Shown here one piece after another: positions 8,166-17,808 of a DNA stretch of 64,000 nt. Below the pieces are notes generated by a model. It was not told where the DNA came from. It made no database searches and saw only the letters and a list, made by a program, of their open reading frames with translations. Each line of letters begins with the position of its first letter. Within the stretch, counting starts at the first letter, position 1. A program made the position numbers and the translations under genes. The stretch spans positions 6,198,501 to 6,262,500 of the forward strand of contig NZ_CP096255.1 in assembly GCF_011516635.5 (NCBI RefSeq), written 5' to 3'. The stretch is from Bradyrhizobium barranii subsp. apii. GTDB taxonomy: Bacteria; Pseudomonadota; Alphaproteobacteria; Rhizobiales; Xanthobacteraceae.

Positions 8166-9820
8166 CGCGCGACCTCCCAGGTCGTCGTGGGCCTTCCCTC
8201 GGCATCCTTGCCGTCCTTCAATACGACGCCCATCGCCGCAAGCTCGTCGCGGATACGGTCAGATTCCTGGAAATCCTTTCGCGTTCGCGCTGCCGCGCGA
8301 TCTGCAATTAAGGACTCTATCTTGGATTCAATCGACCCATCATCTCCTCGAGAGGTAATAGAAAGAACACCATTTTCGAGGCTGACGTTTACTCCCCAAC
8401 TCTCTATCTTTTTACGCAACTCAGATACTGTATCGGATTGGCCATTAGATTGTGCCACCCTGATGCGCTCGGCAATTGAGCCATCATCGCGTTGCATCAT
8501 GATCTGACCGACACTGATGTCGGTGATCGGTCCGGCCAAACTAAAATACTGGATAGACCTTTCATCCATAATGCCCAGAAACTCCAAACTGGCTAATAGG
8601 CTCTTAGCGGAGTTAACGTCTGTACGCGCTTCCCTTGCGAGAGCTCGAAGGCGAGTAATTGCGAGTGAAGTATTGAGGTCGTCCGCGAGCGCAGCGATAA
8701 CATCTTCATCCACCGATGGTGTGATGCCTTGGGCCTTCTCCGCGGCCAACTGAGCAGCAACGATTGGGTTGCCTGCAGCAACGCTGAATGAGAACAGCTC
8801 CTCTCTAGCGTGCTTGAGCTTTTCGAGTGTCCAGTCAATAGGCTGACGATAGTGCGTTTGCATCATCGCGAAACGCAGCACAGCGCCATGCCAGGGACGA
8901 CCACCGAAAGAGTCTGTCGCGAGCAGCTCGTGGATGGTGACGAAGTTGCCGAGCGACTTCGACATCTTCTCACTCTCGACCTGGAGGAAGCCGTTATGCA
9001 TCCAGTAGTTCGCCATGCGCTGCTGGTGGAAGGCGCAGCAGGTCTGCGCGACCTCGTTCTCGTGATGCGGAAACACGAGGTCGATACCGCCGCCATGGAT
9101 GTCGAAATATTCGCCGAGATGCTTCCAGGCCATGGCCGAGCACTCGATGTGCCAGCCCGGACGGCCGTCTGCCTTGATGCCGGCCGGCGACGGCCATGAC
9201 GGCTCACCCGGCTTGGACGGCTTCCACAGCACGAAGTCGGTGTTGTCCTTCTTGTAGGGCGCGACATCGACGCGAGCGCCGGCGATCATCTCGTCCAGCG
9301 AGCGATTGGACAGCGCGCCATAGCGCGGCAACCCGGAATTGGCCGCATTCATCGCCTGCGGCGAGAACAGCACATGGTCCTCGGCAGCATAGGCAAAGCC
9401 GCCCTTGATGAGCCTTTCGATGATCTCGCGCATCTCGCCGATATGCTCGGTCGCGCGCGGCTCGACGCTCGGCCGGAGTGCACCAAGCGCATCGACGTCG
9501 GCGTGAAACTGCTTGCCGGTCTGTTCAGTGACTTTCCGGATGGCCTCGTTCAGCGGGAGCCCCGGAAAATCGCGCGCGGCGCGGTCGTTGATCTTGTCGT
9601 CGACGTCGGTGATGTTGCGGACATACGTCACGTGCGCCTCGCCATAGAGATGGCGCAGCAGCCGAAACAGCACGTCGAACACGATCACCGGCCGCGCATT
9701 GCCGATATGGGCGAAGTCGTAGACGGTCGGTCCGCAGACATACATGCGGACGTTCTTCGCATCGAGCGGCACGAAGGTGCGCTTATCCCGGCTCAGCGTA
9801 TCGTAAAGGCGCAATTCCAT
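8162..9820 (-). CDS. cysS: Cysteinyl-tRNA synthetase with a foreign-looking C-terminal segment
   Basis: Charges tRNA-Cys. Class I motifs are intact: HIGN at 38-41 and KMSKS at 285-289. Likely zinc ligands are C29, C227, H252 and E256. At 552 residues it is long for the family (usually about 450-500). The extra length is near residues 419-502, between the helical domain and the usual IESLIADRAAARTRKDF helix. DNA from about 8310 to 8870 (roughly residues 318-504) is visibly richer in A+T, with codons unlike the flanks. This suggests recombination of the 3' part from another source. Catalytic parts lie mostly outside the anomalous DNA, so the enzyme is probably functional. It is the first gene of a four-gene operon. 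Confidence 0.93.
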   Translation of the reverse strand: MELRLYDTLSRDKRTFVPLDAKNVRMYVCGPTVYDFAHIGNARPVIVFDVLFRLLRHLYGEAHVTYVRNITDVDDKINDRAARDFPGLPLNEAIRKVTEQTGKQFHADVDALGALRPSVEPRATEHIGEMREIIERLIKGGFAYAAEDHVLFSPQAMNAANSGLPRYGALSNRSLDEMIAGARVDVAPYKKDNTDFVLWKPSKPGEPSWPSPAGIKADGRPGWHIECSAMAWKHLGEYFDIHGGGIDLVFPHHENEVAQTCCAFHQQRMANYWMHNGFLQVESEKMSKSLGNFVTIHELLATDSFGGRPWHGAVLRFAMMQTHYRQPIDWTLEKLKHAREELFSFSVAAGNPIVAAQLAAEKAQGITPSVDEDVIAALADDLNTSLAITRLRALAREARTDVNSAKSLLASLEFLGIMDERSIQYFSLAGPITDISVGQIMMQRDDGSIAERIRVAQSNGQSDTVSELRKKIESWGVNVSLENGVLSITSRGDDGSIESKIESLIADRAAARTRKDFQESDRIRDELAAMGVVLKDGKDAEGRPTTTWEVAR

Positions 9821-10109
9821 ATGGATACCCGTCGGCTGTTGGCCGGGCGTCCGAGGCTCTCAATGTTTTTGAGAAAAGACGGCTCCAGCCAGCGAATCGC
9901 TAGCTCGTAATCTCGCGGCAAATGCCACAAATGGCGAGGAGACCGTTCATGCGGGAACATATGGGCCACGAGGCGCCCCCGCGTCAAGAGAGCCGCGAAA
10001 ACGCCGTTTTATCTCCGCAAAGCGCGGCCGTCCCGCCTTGATGGTTCATCATCCTTAACCTTTTGAGTTTACTTGGAACCCGGCGGTTCCCTATAGCCCC
10101 GGTGCACCC

Positions 10110-10415
10110 ATGCGATCCCTGCTCGCGCTCGTCTCTTGTGCCTCCATCGTCGCGGCATCCAGCGCGTTCGCCGAGACCCGCGTCTTCATCATCGCCAACC
10201 AGGCGGACGGCTACGGTGTCGACCAGTGCCTCGCCAAGGGTGAGAAATGCGGCGCACAGGTCGCGCGCACCTATTGCCAGTCACGCGATTTTGCCCAGGC
10301 CTCGGCCTACCGCCGGGTCGATCCCGACGAAATTACCGGCTCTGTCCCCAAAACTGGCGCAAACTGCTCCCATGGCCATTGCGACGAATATGTCGCAATC
10401 ACCTGCCAGCGCTGA
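10110..10415 (+). CDS. Small secreted cysteine-rich protein of unknown function
   Basis: 101 residues with a clear signal peptide (MRSLLALVSCASIVAASSAFA, cleavage expected after AFA near residue 20). The mature part has six cysteines, which could form three disulfides in the periplasm. No known domain is recognised. An AT-rich stretch with TTAACC and TTGAGTTTACTTGG just upstream may hold the promoter. The 289-bp gap before it, shared with the divergent cysS, shows no other gene. Confidence 0.75.
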   Translation: MRSLLALVSCASIVAASSAFAETRVFIIANQADGYGVDQCLAKGEKCGAQVARTYCQSRDFAQASAYRRVDPDEITGSVPKTGANCSHGHCDEYVAITCQR

Positions 10416-10545
10416 ATTCCCTCGGAGCTGGCGGACCTTAGGACCAGTTTTCGGCCCCTGAAACGACGTGACGATGCCGCAGGAAGCGGCTATTGGAGGG
10501 CGCGCGTCGGCCCCCAAAATCACGCTGGGCCGTGACCTCGCTAGA

Positions 10546-11751
10546 ATGGCGGATATGCCTGAATTTTTGTCTCTCTCCCGTGCTCGCTCCATCCTTGCCT
10601 GCACCGTGCTTCTGAGCACGGTCGTGCTCGCCAACGGTGCTTTCGCGCAAGCCGGCCCGCCCGGCCCGCCGCCTCAGCCCGGCCAGAACGGGCTTGGACC
10701 AAATCCGATGTGCGTGCGGCTGGAAGGCCAGCTCGCCGGGCTCGATCGTGGCGGCGGCGGTGGCGGTGGCGACCCCGCGCGGGAAGACCAGATCCGCCGC
10801 TACCAGGATTCCCAGGCCAAGCAGCAGGCCGAGCTCGACCGCGTCACCATGCAGGCCAAGCGCATGGGCTGCGATTCCTCCGGCTTCTTCTCGCTGTTCA
10901 ACGGCCAGTCGGCGCAATGCGGCCCGGTCAACACCCAGATCCAGCAGATGCGCGCCAATCTGGACCAGATCACCGGCAATCTCGAACGCCTGCGCGGCGG
11001 CGGCCCCGGCGGCTTCAGCCCAGAGCGCGACAACCAGCGCCGCTCGGTGCTGGCGGCGCTGGCGCAGAACAATTGCGGCCCGCAATATGCCAACGCCGCG
11101 CAATCGCAAGGCGGCGGCAACTTCCTGAACAATCTGTTCGGCGGCGGCGGCAACAACCCCAACAATCCGCAAGGCGTGCCGCCCTCCGATCTCGGACCGC
11201 AATCCGGCACCTACCGCACCGTGTGCGTGCGCACCTGCGATGGCGCCTATTTCCCGGTCTCGTTTGCCACCGTGCCGGCGCGCTTCCCCGACGACGAGAA
11301 GACCTGCAAGGCGCTGTGCCCGGCCGCGGAAGCCGTGCTCTACACCCATCGCAATCCCGGCGAGGACATGAACTCCGCGGTCTCCACCAGCGGCCAGCCC
11401 TACACGGCGCTGCCGACCGCGTTCAAATTCCGCAGCGAGTTCAACCCGTCCTGCTCCTGCAAGGCCGCAGGCCAGACCTGGGCCGACGCGCTGAAATCCG
11501 CAGACGACAAGGCGGCGGCCGAGCAGCAAGGTGACATCATCGTCACCGAGGAGAGCGCCAAGAAGATGCAGCAGCAGCGGCTCAACAAGGGCACGCCTGC
11601 GACTGCCAAGAAGGGCGCGGCTCCCGCGCCGACGACGGCCAGCGCACCGGCTGCGGCAGCGCCTGCGGATACCGGCACGGCCCCCCCGTCGTCGGAGAAC
11701 AAGCCGATCCGCTCGGTCGGTCCGACGTTCCTGCCGCAGCAGCAGAGGTAG
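10546..11751 (+). CDS. DUF2865-family secreted protein
   Basis: The reading frame opens at 10468, but the ATG at 10546 (MADMPEFLSL) or 10555 puts a signal peptide at the amino end, with the cleavage site after FAQA. From 10546 the protein has 401 residues. A glycine- and glutamine-rich middle is followed by the DUF2865 core: VCVRTCDGAYFPVSF, a KTCKALCP pair and a SCSCK triplet, suggesting disulfides. The tail is rich in alanine, proline and lysine. Function is unknown; the family is typical of Rhizobiales. The long antisense frame is a codon-bias shadow. Confidence 0.8.
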   Translation: MADMPEFLSLSRARSILACTVLLSTVVLANGAFAQAGPPGPPPQPGQNGLGPNPMCVRLEGQLAGLDRGGGGGGGDPAREDQIRRYQDSQAKQQAELDRVTMQAKRMGCDSSGFFSLFNGQSAQCGPVNTQIQQMRANLDQITGNLERLRGGGPGGFSPERDNQRRSVLAALAQNNCGPQYANAAQSQGGGNFLNNLFGGGGNNPNNPQGVPPSDLGPQSGTYRTVCVRTCDGAYFPVSFATVPARFPDDEKTCKALCPAAEAVLYTHRNPGEDMNSAVSTSGQPYTALPTAFKFRSEFNPSCSCKAAGQTWADALKSADDKAAAEQQGDIIVTEESAKKMQQQRLNKGTPATAKKGAAPAPTTASAPAAAAPADTGTAPPSSENKPIRSVGPTFLPQQQR

Positions 11752-11805
11752 GCTCTAACCCGTCATGCCCCGCGAAGGCGGCCGCCAGGTGCGGCCGTTT
11801 CGCTG

Positions 11806-12714
11806 TTACTGCTTACCCTCGCGGCTCCACGGGAAGAGATTGGCCGGAAAGTCCGCTGCGTAGCGCTTTCCCTTCGGGGGCGGCGGCGGCTCGTCCGGTG
11901 GATTCGGATTCGGCTCGACCACCCGCCGATAGAGGTGCCAGGTGGCATGACCGAGCACCGGCAGGACGACAGCGAGACCGACGAAGAACGGCAGCGAGCC
12001 GATCACGAGCAGCGCCGCGACGATGAGGCCCCATCCGGCCATCGCAACCGGATTCGCGGCCACCGCTCGGAGCGACGTGCGGATCGCGTCGATCGCAGTC
12101 GCATGCCGGTCGAGCATCAACGGAAACGACACGACGCTGACGCACAAGGCCACAACCGCAAACAGGAAGCCACAACCGCAACCGACGATGATGAGCGACC
12201 AGCCTTCCGGTGTCGTCAGCACCCGCGTTGCGAAGTCGGGAATGCTTGCGGCCGCCGCGTGACCGAAGATCGTGACATAGATTGCGTTCGCGACACCGAT
12301 CCAGGCCCCGAACAGGACCAGCAGGAGCACGCCGAGCTCGACCATGGCGCCGAACGACGGTGCGCGCAGCACCTTGATCGCATCCCATGCATCGACCTCC
12401 TCGCCGCGCTCGCGACGCCGGCTGAGTTCATAGAGACCGATCGCGGCAAAAGGGCCGATCAAGGCAAAGCCGGCAGCCAGCGGAAACAGGAGCGGCAGCA
12501 CCGAATAGCCGAGAACCATCCTGAACAGGACGAGACCGAGAACGGGATAAATCACGCACACGACGATCGCGTGGCTCGGCATCGCCTGGAAATCCTCCCA
12601 ACCCAGGCGTAGGGCCTCGGTCAGGTCGGACAAGCTGATCTTGCGAATGGGGTAGGAGGCCGCTTCGCCGAACAGGTGCCGCTTTATGATGTTGTCGGGA
12701 TAAAGAGTGGCCAT
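11806..12714 (-). CDS. DUF2189-family multi-span membrane protein
   Basis: 302 residues from the ATG at 12714 (MATLYPDNI), which has a good GGAGG site; the upstream extension is arginine-rich and unlikely. About six hydrophobic helices are visible, with a cytoplasmic-looking SRRRERGEEVDAWDAIKV loop and a proline-rich tail (PPDEPPPPPKGKRY). The pattern matches the DUF2189 family, sometimes labelled cytochrome c oxidase subunit I-like without evidence. It is transcribed away from the cox cluster next door. Function unknown. Confidence 0.8.
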   Translation of the reverse strand: MATLYPDNIIKRHLFGEAASYPIRKISLSDLTEALRLGWEDFQAMPSHAIVVCVIYPVLGLVLFRMVLGYSVLPLLFPLAAGFALIGPFAAIGLYELSRRRERGEEVDAWDAIKVLRAPSFGAMVELGVLLLVLFGAWIGVANAIYVTIFGHAAAASIPDFATRVLTTPEGWSLIIVGCGCGFLFAVVALCVSVVSFPLMLDRHATAIDAIRTSLRAVAANPVAMAGWGLIVAALLVIGSLPFFVGLAVVLPVLGHATWHLYRRVVEPNPNPPDEPPPPPKGKRYAADFPANLFPWSREGKQ

Positions 12715-13259
12715 GGACACACCCTCCTCTGCTGAAAGTCGCGGCGGCAAACGGCGCGCTTTCCGGCCGCGCGTATCCGCCCTTATGTGCGGGAGACGCG
12801 ATCGAGCCGAGTACGGCAGTTCCAGGCTCAACGAGGAAGGAGCTTAGCCGGACGAAACCCGTCGCGACCTGCGCCCCGAGCTTAGCGCGCGCGATCTGGA
12901 ATGACCAGCGCTCCCGGCGGGGTGAATTGTGCGTCGCTTATTTTGTGCGATGCATCACATCGAGAATGCGACTGACACTCGCCAGCTTGCACGGCAACAT
13001 GGATCGCCCACGCCGCCTAAGCGTGTTGACATGCTATTGACGCCGGGTTCGCGGGGGATCATTTTAAAAGTCTGGACGCCCCCAGCGGTCGCGGTGTTCC
13101 TCTTGAATATCGCGACCGGTTGAATGGGCGAGGCAAGAGGCGCGGTGATGGCGCATATGTCAGCATAGATGTCCGCGTAGAGAAAGTCCGCCATCGCGAC
13201 AGACGTGAGCTCCGCCCTGGATTCGTATCCGTAGCCTTCGATGGCAAGGATGGATCAGG
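12715..13259. other. Intergenic region upstream of the cox cluster
   Basis: 545 bases between two divergent transcription units. No convincing ORF. A TTGACA is at 13026-13031 but no good -10 follows at 17 bases, so I do not call a promoter. It presumably carries the control elements of both units. Confidence 0.5.
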
Positions 13260-14093
13260 ATGGCTGTCGCACTGATACTGCTTCTGGTCGCGATCGGCTC
13301 GGTGCTGTTTCACCTCTACAGCCCGTGGTGGTGGACGCCGATCGCCACGAACTGGGCCTATATCGACCACACCATCAGCATCACGTTCTGGATCACGGGC
13401 TTCGTTTTCGTCGCGGTCATCGCCTTCATGGCCTATTGCGTCTTTCGCTTTCACCACAAAGAGGGAAGACGGGCTGACTATAATCCGGAAAACAAAAAGC
13501 TCGAATGGTGGCTGAGCGTCGGGACCGGCGTCGGAGTCGCGGCCATGCTGGCGCCTGGCCTCGTGGTCTGGCACCAGTTCGTGACGGTGCCTGCGGATGC
13601 CACCGAGGTCGAGGTCATGGGCCAGCAATGGCAATGGAGCTTCCGCCTTCCGGGCAAGGATGGGCGGTTGGGCACATCCGATGTCCGCAACATCGCTTCC
13701 GACAATCCGATGGGACTCAATCGTGACGACCCGCACGCGCAAGACGACGTCGTAATCGAGAACGGCGACCTGCACCTTCAAATGGGAAAGCCGGTCAAGG
13801 TTCTCCTCCGCTCGGTTGATGTCCTGCACGATTTCTACGTGCCCGAATTCCGCGCCAAGATGGACATGGTCCCTGGCATGGTGACCTACTTCTGGATAAC
13901 GCCGATCCGAACCGGAACGTTCGATGTTCTATGTGCGGAGCTTTGTGGCGCGGCTCATTATCAGATGCGGGCCAAGGTCATCGTCGACGAAGAGCGTGAA
14001 TATCACGCCTGGCTTGAGCAACAAAAGACGTTTGCCGAATTGTCGCCGGCAAGAGCTGTCGTGAAGGCGACGTACCAATCCGGTGGCAAGTAG
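13260..14093 (+). CDS. coxM: Cytochrome c oxidase subunit II (CuA subunit)
   Basis: 277 residues. Two membrane helices near the amino end (about 1-18 and 37-60) are followed by a periplasmic cupredoxin domain. The dinuclear CuA site is complete: H190, C225-x-E227-x-C229, H233 and M236. There is no CxxCH motif, so no fused cytochrome c. The domain accepts electrons from cytochrome c and passes them to subunit I. The order II-I-III-III followed by a subunit IV gene resembles the coxMNOP cluster of Bradyrhizobium japonicum, hence the symbol. The start has only a weak AAGGA upstream. Confidence 0.88.
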   Translation: MAVALILLLVAIGSVLFHLYSPWWWTPIATNWAYIDHTISITFWITGFVFVAVIAFMAYCVFRFHHKEGRRADYNPENKKLEWWLSVGTGVGVAAMLAPGLVVWHQFVTVPADATEVEVMGQQWQWSFRLPGKDGRLGTSDVRNIASDNPMGLNRDDPHAQDDVVIENGDLHLQMGKPVKVLLRSVDVLHDFYVPEFRAKMDMVPGMVTYFWITPIRTGTFDVLCAELCGAAHYQMRAKVIVDEEREYHAWLEQQKTFAELSPARAVVKATYQSGGK

Positions 14094-14171
14094 CAGGCTG
14101 CCGCTGCGAAGATGGATCGGGTGCACGAGGCCGACGCCTCACCCCCGATGGAAACGACCGAGGAGGTTTCT

Positions 14172-15950
14172 ATGGTCGATATTCCATATGAAGGGATCGC
14201 AGGCATCCCGCCTGCCGAAGTACCTGAAGTCGAGCTCTATCATCCAAGGAGCTGGTGGACACGGTATGTCTTCTCGCAGGACGCCAAGGTGATCGCCATT
14301 CAGTATTCGCTGACGGCCTCGGCCATCGGGCTGGTGGCCCTGGTGCTGTCGTGGCTGATGCGACTGCAACTGGGATTCCCTGGCACCTTCTCTTTCATCG
14401 ATGCCAACCAGTACCTCCAGTTCATCACCATGCACGGCATGATCATGGTGATCTATCTGCTCACCGCATTGTTCCTGGGCGGCTTCGGCAACTACCTGAT
14501 CCCGCTGATGGTCGGCGCCCGGGACATGGTCTTCCCCTATGTGAACATGCTGAGCTACTGGGTCTACCTGCTCGCAGTCCTGGTGCTGGCCTCGACATTC
14601 TTCGTGCCCGGCGGCCCCACCGGCGCCGGCTGGACGCTATACCCACCACAAGCCATCCTCTCCGGAACGCCCGGGCAGGATTGGGGCATCATTCTCATGA
14701 TGTCGTCCCTGATCCTGTTCATCATCGGCTTCACCATGGGCGGGCTGAATTACGTGGTCACGGTGCTGCAGGCGCGCACCCGCGGCATGACGTTGATGCG
14801 CCTGCCCCTGACGGTGTGGGGCATTTTCACGGCGACCGTCATGGCGTTGCTGGCATTCCCTGCACTCTTCGTTGCCTCGGTCATGCTGCTGCTCGACCGT
14901 CTCCTGGGAACCAGCTTCTTCATGCCCTCCCTCGTCGAAATGGGCACGCTTTCGAAATATGGCGGCGGCAGCCCGCTGCTCTTCCAGCACCTGTTCTGGT
15001 TCTTCGGCCACCCCGAGGTCTACATCGTCGCCCTGCCCGCCTTCGGCATCGTCTCCGATCTGATCAGCACGCATGCGCGCAAGAACATCTTCGGCTATCG
15101 CATGATGGTCTGGGCCATCGTGGGGATTGGTGCGCTCAGCTTCGTCGTGTGGGCGCACCACATGTATGTGAGCGGCATGTTCCCGCAATTCGGGTACTTC
15201 TTCGCCACCACGACGCTCATCATCGCGATCCCCACCGCGATCAAGGTCTACAACTGGGTGCTGACCCTGTGGCGCGGCGACATTCATCTCAGGGTGCCGA
15301 TGCTGTTCGCCCTCGGCTTCATCATCACCTTCGTGAATGGCGGCCTCACCGGCCTCTTCCTCGGCAACGTCGTCGTGGACGTGCCCCTCTCGGACACCAT
15401 GTTCGTGGTCGCGCATTTCCACATGGTGATGGGCGTGGCACCGATCATGGTCGTGCTCGGCGCGATCTATCATTGGTACCCCAAGGTCACGGGACGGATG
15501 CTGAACGACCTCCTCGGCAAGTTTCACTTCTGGGTCACCTTCCTCGGCGCCTACCTGATCTTCTTCCCCATGCACTATCTTGGACTGCTCGGGGTTCCGC
15601 GCCGGTATTTCGAACTCGGCGACACGGCGTTCATCCCGTCCTCGGCCCATACACTGAACGCCTTCATCTCCGTGGTGGCCTTGACCGTCGGCTTCAGCCA
15701 GATGGTGTTCCTGTTCAACCTTGCCTGGAGCCTGTTCAAGGGCGAGGCCTCGGGCGGCAATCCGTGGCGGGCGACGACGCTGGAGTGGCAGACGCCGGAG
15801 ACGCCTCCAGGGCACGGCAACTGGGGCAAGGAGCTCCCGGTCGTGTACCGCTGGGCCTATGACTACAGTGTGCCCGGCGCCGCGGAGGACTTCATTCCGC
15901 AGAACCAGCCACCACGCGCGACGCAGCTCGTTCAGGGAGCTGCTTCGTGA
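14172..15950 (+). CDS. coxN: Cytochrome c oxidase subunit I
   Basis: The catalytic haem-copper subunit. The ATG at 14172 has a strong GAGGAGG site 5 bp before it and gives 592 residues; the frame opens 60 bp earlier. Haem and copper ligands are all present: H88 (low-spin haem), H280 with Y284 in the HPEVY motif, H329-H330, H415 and H417. The Glu in HPEVY marks an A1-type proton-pumping oxidase. About twelve membrane helices. Its stop overlaps the GTG of the next gene. Confidence 0.93.
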   Translation: MVDIPYEGIAGIPPAEVPEVELYHPRSWWTRYVFSQDAKVIAIQYSLTASAIGLVALVLSWLMRLQLGFPGTFSFIDANQYLQFITMHGMIMVIYLLTALFLGGFGNYLIPLMVGARDMVFPYVNMLSYWVYLLAVLVLASTFFVPGGPTGAGWTLYPPQAILSGTPGQDWGIILMMSSLILFIIGFTMGGLNYVVTVLQARTRGMTLMRLPLTVWGIFTATVMALLAFPALFVASVMLLLDRLLGTSFFMPSLVEMGTLSKYGGGSPLLFQHLFWFFGHPEVYIVALPAFGIVSDLISTHARKNIFGYRMMVWAIVGIGALSFVVWAHHMYVSGMFPQFGYFFATTTLIIAIPTAIKVYNWVLTLWRGDIHLRVPMLFALGFIITFVNGGLTGLFLGNVVVDVPLSDTMFVVAHFHMVMGVAPIMVVLGAIYHWYPKVTGRMLNDLLGKFHFWVTFLGAYLIFFPMHYLGLLGVPRRYFELGDTAFIPSSAHTLNAFISVVALTVGFSQMVFLFNLAWSLFKGEASGGNPWRATTLEWQTPETPPGHGNWGKELPVVYRWAYDYSVPGAAEDFIPQNQPPRATQLVQGAAS

Positions 15951-16651
15951 GCGCCATCATCCTGTTCCTGGCTGTGCTTGCGGTGATCGCCGGATGGTGG
16001 CTGTCGCAGCAGCGGCTGATGGCCAAGCCCTGGCTGGAGGAAGGCTCGATCGGTGACTTCCCCGGCGGCGATAGCATGACCTGGCCGGCAGCGAAGGTCG
16101 GACTTGGCGTGTTTCTCGCTGTCGCGAGCACACTGTTCGTCCTCTTCATCAGCGCCTACTCGATGCGCATGAGCGTGGTGGACTGGCGGCCGCTGCCGGT
16201 CCCGCGGCTGCTGTGGGTCAACACGGGCGTCCTGGTCCTGAGCAGTGTCGCGCTGCAATGGTCGTACGTGGCTGCTGGGCGACACGATACCGAGAGCGTC
16301 AAGATCGGTCTGCTCGCCGGCGGAGCATCTGCCGTGATCTTCCTCGCCGGACAGCTCCTGGCCTGGCAACGGCTCGGGGCTGCCGGATATTTCATGGCGT
16401 CCAATCCAGCCAATTCCTTCTTCTACCTGTTGACTGCGGTGCACGGGCTGCATCTGACGGGCGGCCTGGTGGCCCTCGGGCGAACCTCGGCCAAGGTGTG
16501 GCGCGGCACCGAGATCGCCGACATGCGCTTGAGCGTGGAGCTGTGCGCCATCTACTGGCACTTCCTGCTGTTGGTCTGGCTTGTCCTGCTCGGGCTTCTC
16601 ACGGGCTGGACCGACGATTTCGTCAACATATGCCGTCAATTGCTGAGCTAG
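15947..16651 (+). CDS. coxO: Cytochrome c oxidase subunit III-like protein
   Basis: 234 residues starting with GTG at 15947, which overlaps the coxN stop (GTGA). It has about six to seven hydrophobic helices and the subunit III-type features TAVHGLHLTGG and AIYWHFLLLVW. Subunit III has no redox centre and stabilises proton pumping. The first helix and the VDWRPLPVPRLLWVNTG loop differ from the usual CtaE pattern, in line with the unusual pair of subunit III genes in coxMNOP. Confidence 0.85.
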   Translation: MSAIILFLAVLAVIAGWWLSQQRLMAKPWLEEGSIGDFPGGDSMTWPAAKVGLGVFLAVASTLFVLFISAYSMRMSVVDWRPLPVPRLLWVNTGVLVLSSVALQWSYVAAGRHDTESVKIGLLAGGASAVIFLAGQLLAWQRLGAAGYFMASNPANSFFYLLTAVHGLHLTGGLVALGRTSAKVWRGTEIADMRLSVELCAIYWHFLLLVWLVLLGLLTGWTDDFVNICRQLLS

Positions 16652-16665
16652 GGAGGCGAGACCAG

Positions 16666-17388
16666 ATGGCTGAAACCGTGCTGACACATTCGGGCCAATC
16701 GCCTGCGCGGCTTGAAGGCTGGCGCGGTATCGCCGCCGACTGGGCGTCCGATCAGCGCGCCTTCAAGAACGTGTCCTGGGGCAAGGCCATGATGTGGATC
16801 TTCCTCCTCAGCGACACCTTCATCTTCAGTTGCTTCCTGCTCTCCTACATGACGGCGCGCATGTCCACGACCGTGCCGTGGCCGAATCCCAGCGAAGTCT
16901 TCGCCCTCAATATCGGGGGCCACCACATCCCGCTGATCCTGATCGCCATCATGACCTTCGTCCTGATCAGCAGCAGCGGCACGATGGCGATGGCCGTCAA
17001 TTTCGGCTACCGCCGGGATCGCGTGAGAACCGCAATCCTGATGCTGGTCACGGCGGCCTTCGGCGCAACCTTCGTCGGAATGCAGGCGTTCGAATGGACC
17101 AAGCTGATCATGGAGGGCGTTCGACCCTGGGGCAATCCATGGGGCGCGGCGCAGTTTGGCTCAAGCTTTTTCATGATCACGGGTTTCCACGGCACCCACG
17201 TGACGATCGGCGTGATCTTCCTGATCGCGATCGCGCGAAAGGTCTGGCGGGGCGACTTCGACGTCGAGAGGCGCGGCTTCTTCACAAGCCGCAAGGGCTA
17301 TTACGAGATCGTCGAGATCATGGGCCTGTACTGGCACTTCGTCGATCTCGTGTGGGTGTTCATCTTTGCATTGTTCTATCTTTGGTGA
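16666..17388 (+). CDS. coxP: Cytochrome c oxidase subunit III
   Basis: 240 residues from the ATG at 16666, with GGGAGG 9 bp upstream; the longer open frame before it is a shadow of coxO. The protein has MWIFLLSDTFIF near the start, FHGTHVTIG and a final LYWHFVDLVWVFIF, all typical of haem-copper oxidase subunit III. Together with coxO this gives two subunit III homologues in one operon. It starts 14 bp after coxO. Confidence 0.88.
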   Translation: MAETVLTHSGQSPARLEGWRGIAADWASDQRAFKNVSWGKAMMWIFLLSDTFIFSCFLLSYMTARMSTTVPWPNPSEVFALNIGGHHIPLILIAIMTFVLISSSGTMAMAVNFGYRRDRVRTAILMLVTAAFGATFVGMQAFEWTKLIMEGVRPWGNPWGAAQFGSSFFMITGFHGTHVTIGVIFLIAIARKVWRGDFDVERRGFFTSRKGYYEIVEIMGLYWHFVDLVWVFIFALFYLW

Positions 17389-17397
17389 GGTCGGCGC

Positions 17398-17790
17398 ATG
17401 ACAAACGCGGCGGTACACATGGAAGGCCAGCTCCACGCTCCGGCGCACGGCGCAGTCGCAACAGCAGCCGTGCACGCCAAGGGGCAACAGCACCCGATCA
17501 AGCTCTACCTCGTGGTCTGGGGCTGGCTGTTCGTCCTCAGCACGTGCTCCTACCTCGTCGACTACTTTGGCCTACACGGCTACCTCAGGTGGTCGCTGAT
17601 CCTGCTGTTCATGGTGTTGAAGGCCGGCCTGATCGTCGCCGTCTTCATGCACATGGCCTGGGAGCGGCTGGCCCTCACCTATGCCATCCTGCTGCCGCCG
17701 ATCGCGGTAATGGTGTTTGTGACCATCATGGTGCTCGAATCCGAATACACCCACTTGCTTCGGGTGATGTTTTTCGCAGTCCCGTCGTAG
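17398..17790 (+). CDS. COX4/CyoD-like small oxidase subunit
   Basis: 130 residues, 9 bp after coxP. A hydrophilic histidine-rich N-terminus is followed by three membrane helices, with the KAGLIVAVFMHMAWE segment typical of prokaryotic subunit IV (CyoD/CtaF-type). Such subunits help assembly and stability and carry no cofactor. It ends the cox operon, followed by a large inverted repeat. Confidence 0.82.
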   Translation: MTNAAVHMEGQLHAPAHGAVATAAVHAKGQQHPIKLYLVVWGWLFVLSTCSYLVDYFGLHGYLRWSLILLFMVLKAGLIVAVFMHMAWERLALTYAILLPPIAVMVFVTIMVLESEYTHLLRVMFFAVPS

Positions 17791-17808
17791 CAGCAAGCTG
17801 ATTTCGCA

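Noticed and set aside
10438..11529. Long minus-strand frame over the DUF2865 gene
   Set aside because: No motif; the sense strand encodes a secreted protein with clear domain pattern.
13059..13829. 256-codon minus-strand frame over coxM
   Set aside because: Low-complexity antisense frame with no ribosome site or motif.
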